DNA from: Gorsachius magnificus
Lineage: Eukaryota; Chordata; Aves; Pelecaniformes; Ardeidae
Length of the DNA stretch: 64,000 bases
Assembly: GCA_034008185.1 (NCBI GenBank)
Contig: CM067081.1
Span: 108,819,265 to 108,883,264 of the forward strand
Direction: 5' to 3'
The notes below the pieces were generated by a model. The model had not been told where the DNA came from and did no database searches. It worked only from the letters and a program-made list of their open reading frames with translations. The translations under genes and the position numbers were made by a program. Shown here in pieces: positions 62,405-64,000 of the stretch; position 1 is the stretch's first letter; each line of letters begins with the position of its first letter.

Positions 62405-64000
62405 ACTCATGCACACTCATGTATACATTGCACTGCTCTACAATCAAAGAGCAAATATTCTTCGAAAATGTTCTTTACCAGAAACCCAGGTGAAATGGTT
62501 ATTTTCTTTCAGCTATTCAGAAGAGTTGTTTTGTTAATGTGCTTGCTTTTTATTTTTTTTTTAATCAGCAGATGTTCTCTGATTGTCAGGGTTGCGTTCA
62601 GATTTCTGAAGTTTATATCATTCTTTGAGGTGTAAAGGTAGAGACATAATTGGAAATAGAATTTAGTTGCTGTCCCATAAGCAGGCTGTGGCTCTCACCA
62701 TTATTAGGACCAGGTCTGTGTGCCACAGGCTCACCCAGTACCAAAGATCCAATTGGAATTGGGCATAGACTTGCATGTCCATTTTTATCAGTTAACCTCA
62801 ATATATCAGAGTGCACGTCAGAGTTTATGCTAGATTTCTGGTTTTTTTTCCCAGCTGTATGCCTCTTGCACAAGACCAGATGATTTTGGTTTCTTTATGG
62901 TGCCTGATGAAAGAATGTGATCAAAATGCCATTGACATCTTTGAGCTGCGAGGTGATTGTGTAGAAAGGAAGAGCTCTGCCAGGTTTTTAAAGATGGAGC
63001 CTTGGAGCCAGATCTATTGTCAAACCGCAACCTAACACTTCTGTGTCTATGAAACAAGATCAACAAGCAAGGTAGTTCCTGTTTTCATGTCCTGTTTTTG
63101 ATTTGTTACCTCTGTGTCACTAAGTCCTACCAGAGGACAAGGACATCATTGTGTCCAGTACTGTACAGACAAAGAATAAAAAGATGGGTTTATATCTCAA
63201 AGTAATTCAATGTGTGGGTTTCTTCATTCTGTAGAAATCACCCACTGATGATGTTTTTTCACATCTCCAGAAGTGACTAGTGTTTTAAATAACTCTCTGC
63301 TTTCACCTCACTGTCGTTCTCTTTTCCAAATCCTACCTGAGCCTCCTAATCAGGATATTGACCATCCTTCATTATCTTTTTCTTTAGGTGCTTCCCTCAT
63401 TCTTCCTTTTCTTTGCCTTTGTGTCTTCCTCCTTGGATTTCGGTTTCAGAAAGCTCCAGTCTAGTTGAATTTTTGAAGTAATTGATATACCAGATAATTG
63501 AAATACTTAAATAATTAAAATATTAAAATGACTACTTTTCTCTTGTTATTTTACCAAATGTGCTTACTCACCAAGTTTTGATAAATAAGTTTCATGAAGC
63601 TAGTGTCAGACTGATGTAGAAACCTCAGCATTGTTAATGGCAAAACATTACTTTCTCTGAATTGCAAGTAATAGGTTCTTTCACTAAACTACAGCAAATA
63701 ATGTAAAATACCTACATATTCTTTGTGCATTAGCAGAGGTATCACATCATCTGCCCCACTGATGGGGTGGTGAACACAACCTGATTATCTATGCTGTAGT
63801 CTCTGGGAAAACTGCAAGTAAAGGCAGGAGGATTAGAATGCAATGGCCAGAAATATTAGGGATTCAAGTTTACTGCCTAGCAAATGCATTCATTTCTGAA
63901 ACTAGGATTTTCCTGGTTTCACACATACAGAGGATTACCTTTTTTTTTTCTTGACCAAGCCTCTGCTATAACTCAAACACTTGTAAGAACTCACCCATCT
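62405..64000. other. Non-coding right end
   Basis: No gene is supported. Around 63130-63185 the minus strand reads like the tail of an old amniote retroposon (CTGTACAGTACTGGACACAA, with an A/T-rich end), but the similarity is vague. A T tract is near 63941-63951. Confidence 0.35.

Noticed and set aside
1..64000. CRISPR arrays, operons, phage or bacterial defence genes
   Set aside because: No regularly spaced direct repeats, bacterial gene packing or ribosome-binding sites. The window is vertebrate-like DNA.

Overview
This 64 kb window looks like AT-rich, gene-poor vertebrate DNA, most probably from a bird. The diagnostic features are a CR1 LINE 3' end (52911-53560, minus strand) with its octamer-type tail, and an ERV-L-like (class III) endogenous retrovirus with three LTR copies of one family. 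I see no bacterial, phage or CRISPR features. I found no convincing host protein-coding exon, tRNA or rRNA.

Layout. (1) 1-4381: the 3' part of a decayed ERV-L-like provirus on the plus strand. It holds remnants of protease, reverse transcriptase, RNase H and integrase, then a short tail without a recognisable envelope gene, a polypurine tract and a 540-bp 3' LTR. Its 5' LTR and gag lie to the left of the window. (2) 4382-22968: single-copy-looking DNA with a roughly 100-bp tandem duplication (5569-5768), a three-unit minisatellite (15909-15950) and simple repeats. (3) 22974-23482: a solo LTR of the same family, plus strand, with a perfect 5-bp target duplication (GAAGT). (4) 23488-52910: a long non-coding stretch with G-runs, small hairpins, two GC-rich patches and blocks that read like conserved non-coding sequence. 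It includes a three-armed repeat and hairpin at 52028-52167. (5) 52911-53560: the CR1 fragment. (6) 53561-61815: more non-coding DNA with a GC-rich patch near 57 kb. (7) 61821-62399: a second solo LTR, minus strand, with a perfect 5-bp target duplication (CATGC) and a different central segment. (8) 62405-64000: non-coding DNA.

How the parts relate. The only recognisable coding material belongs to retroelements, and all of it is dead or truncated. The three LTRs record at least three insertions of one ERV lineage, two of them reduced to solo LTRs by recombination between LTRs. Nothing seen here amounts to a new multi-gene system. The best leads are the three-armed palindromic element near 52.1 kb, the mosaic structure of the LTR family with an intact CRE and TATA box in one copy, and several candidate conserved non-coding blocks. 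Conservation cannot be tested from one sequence.
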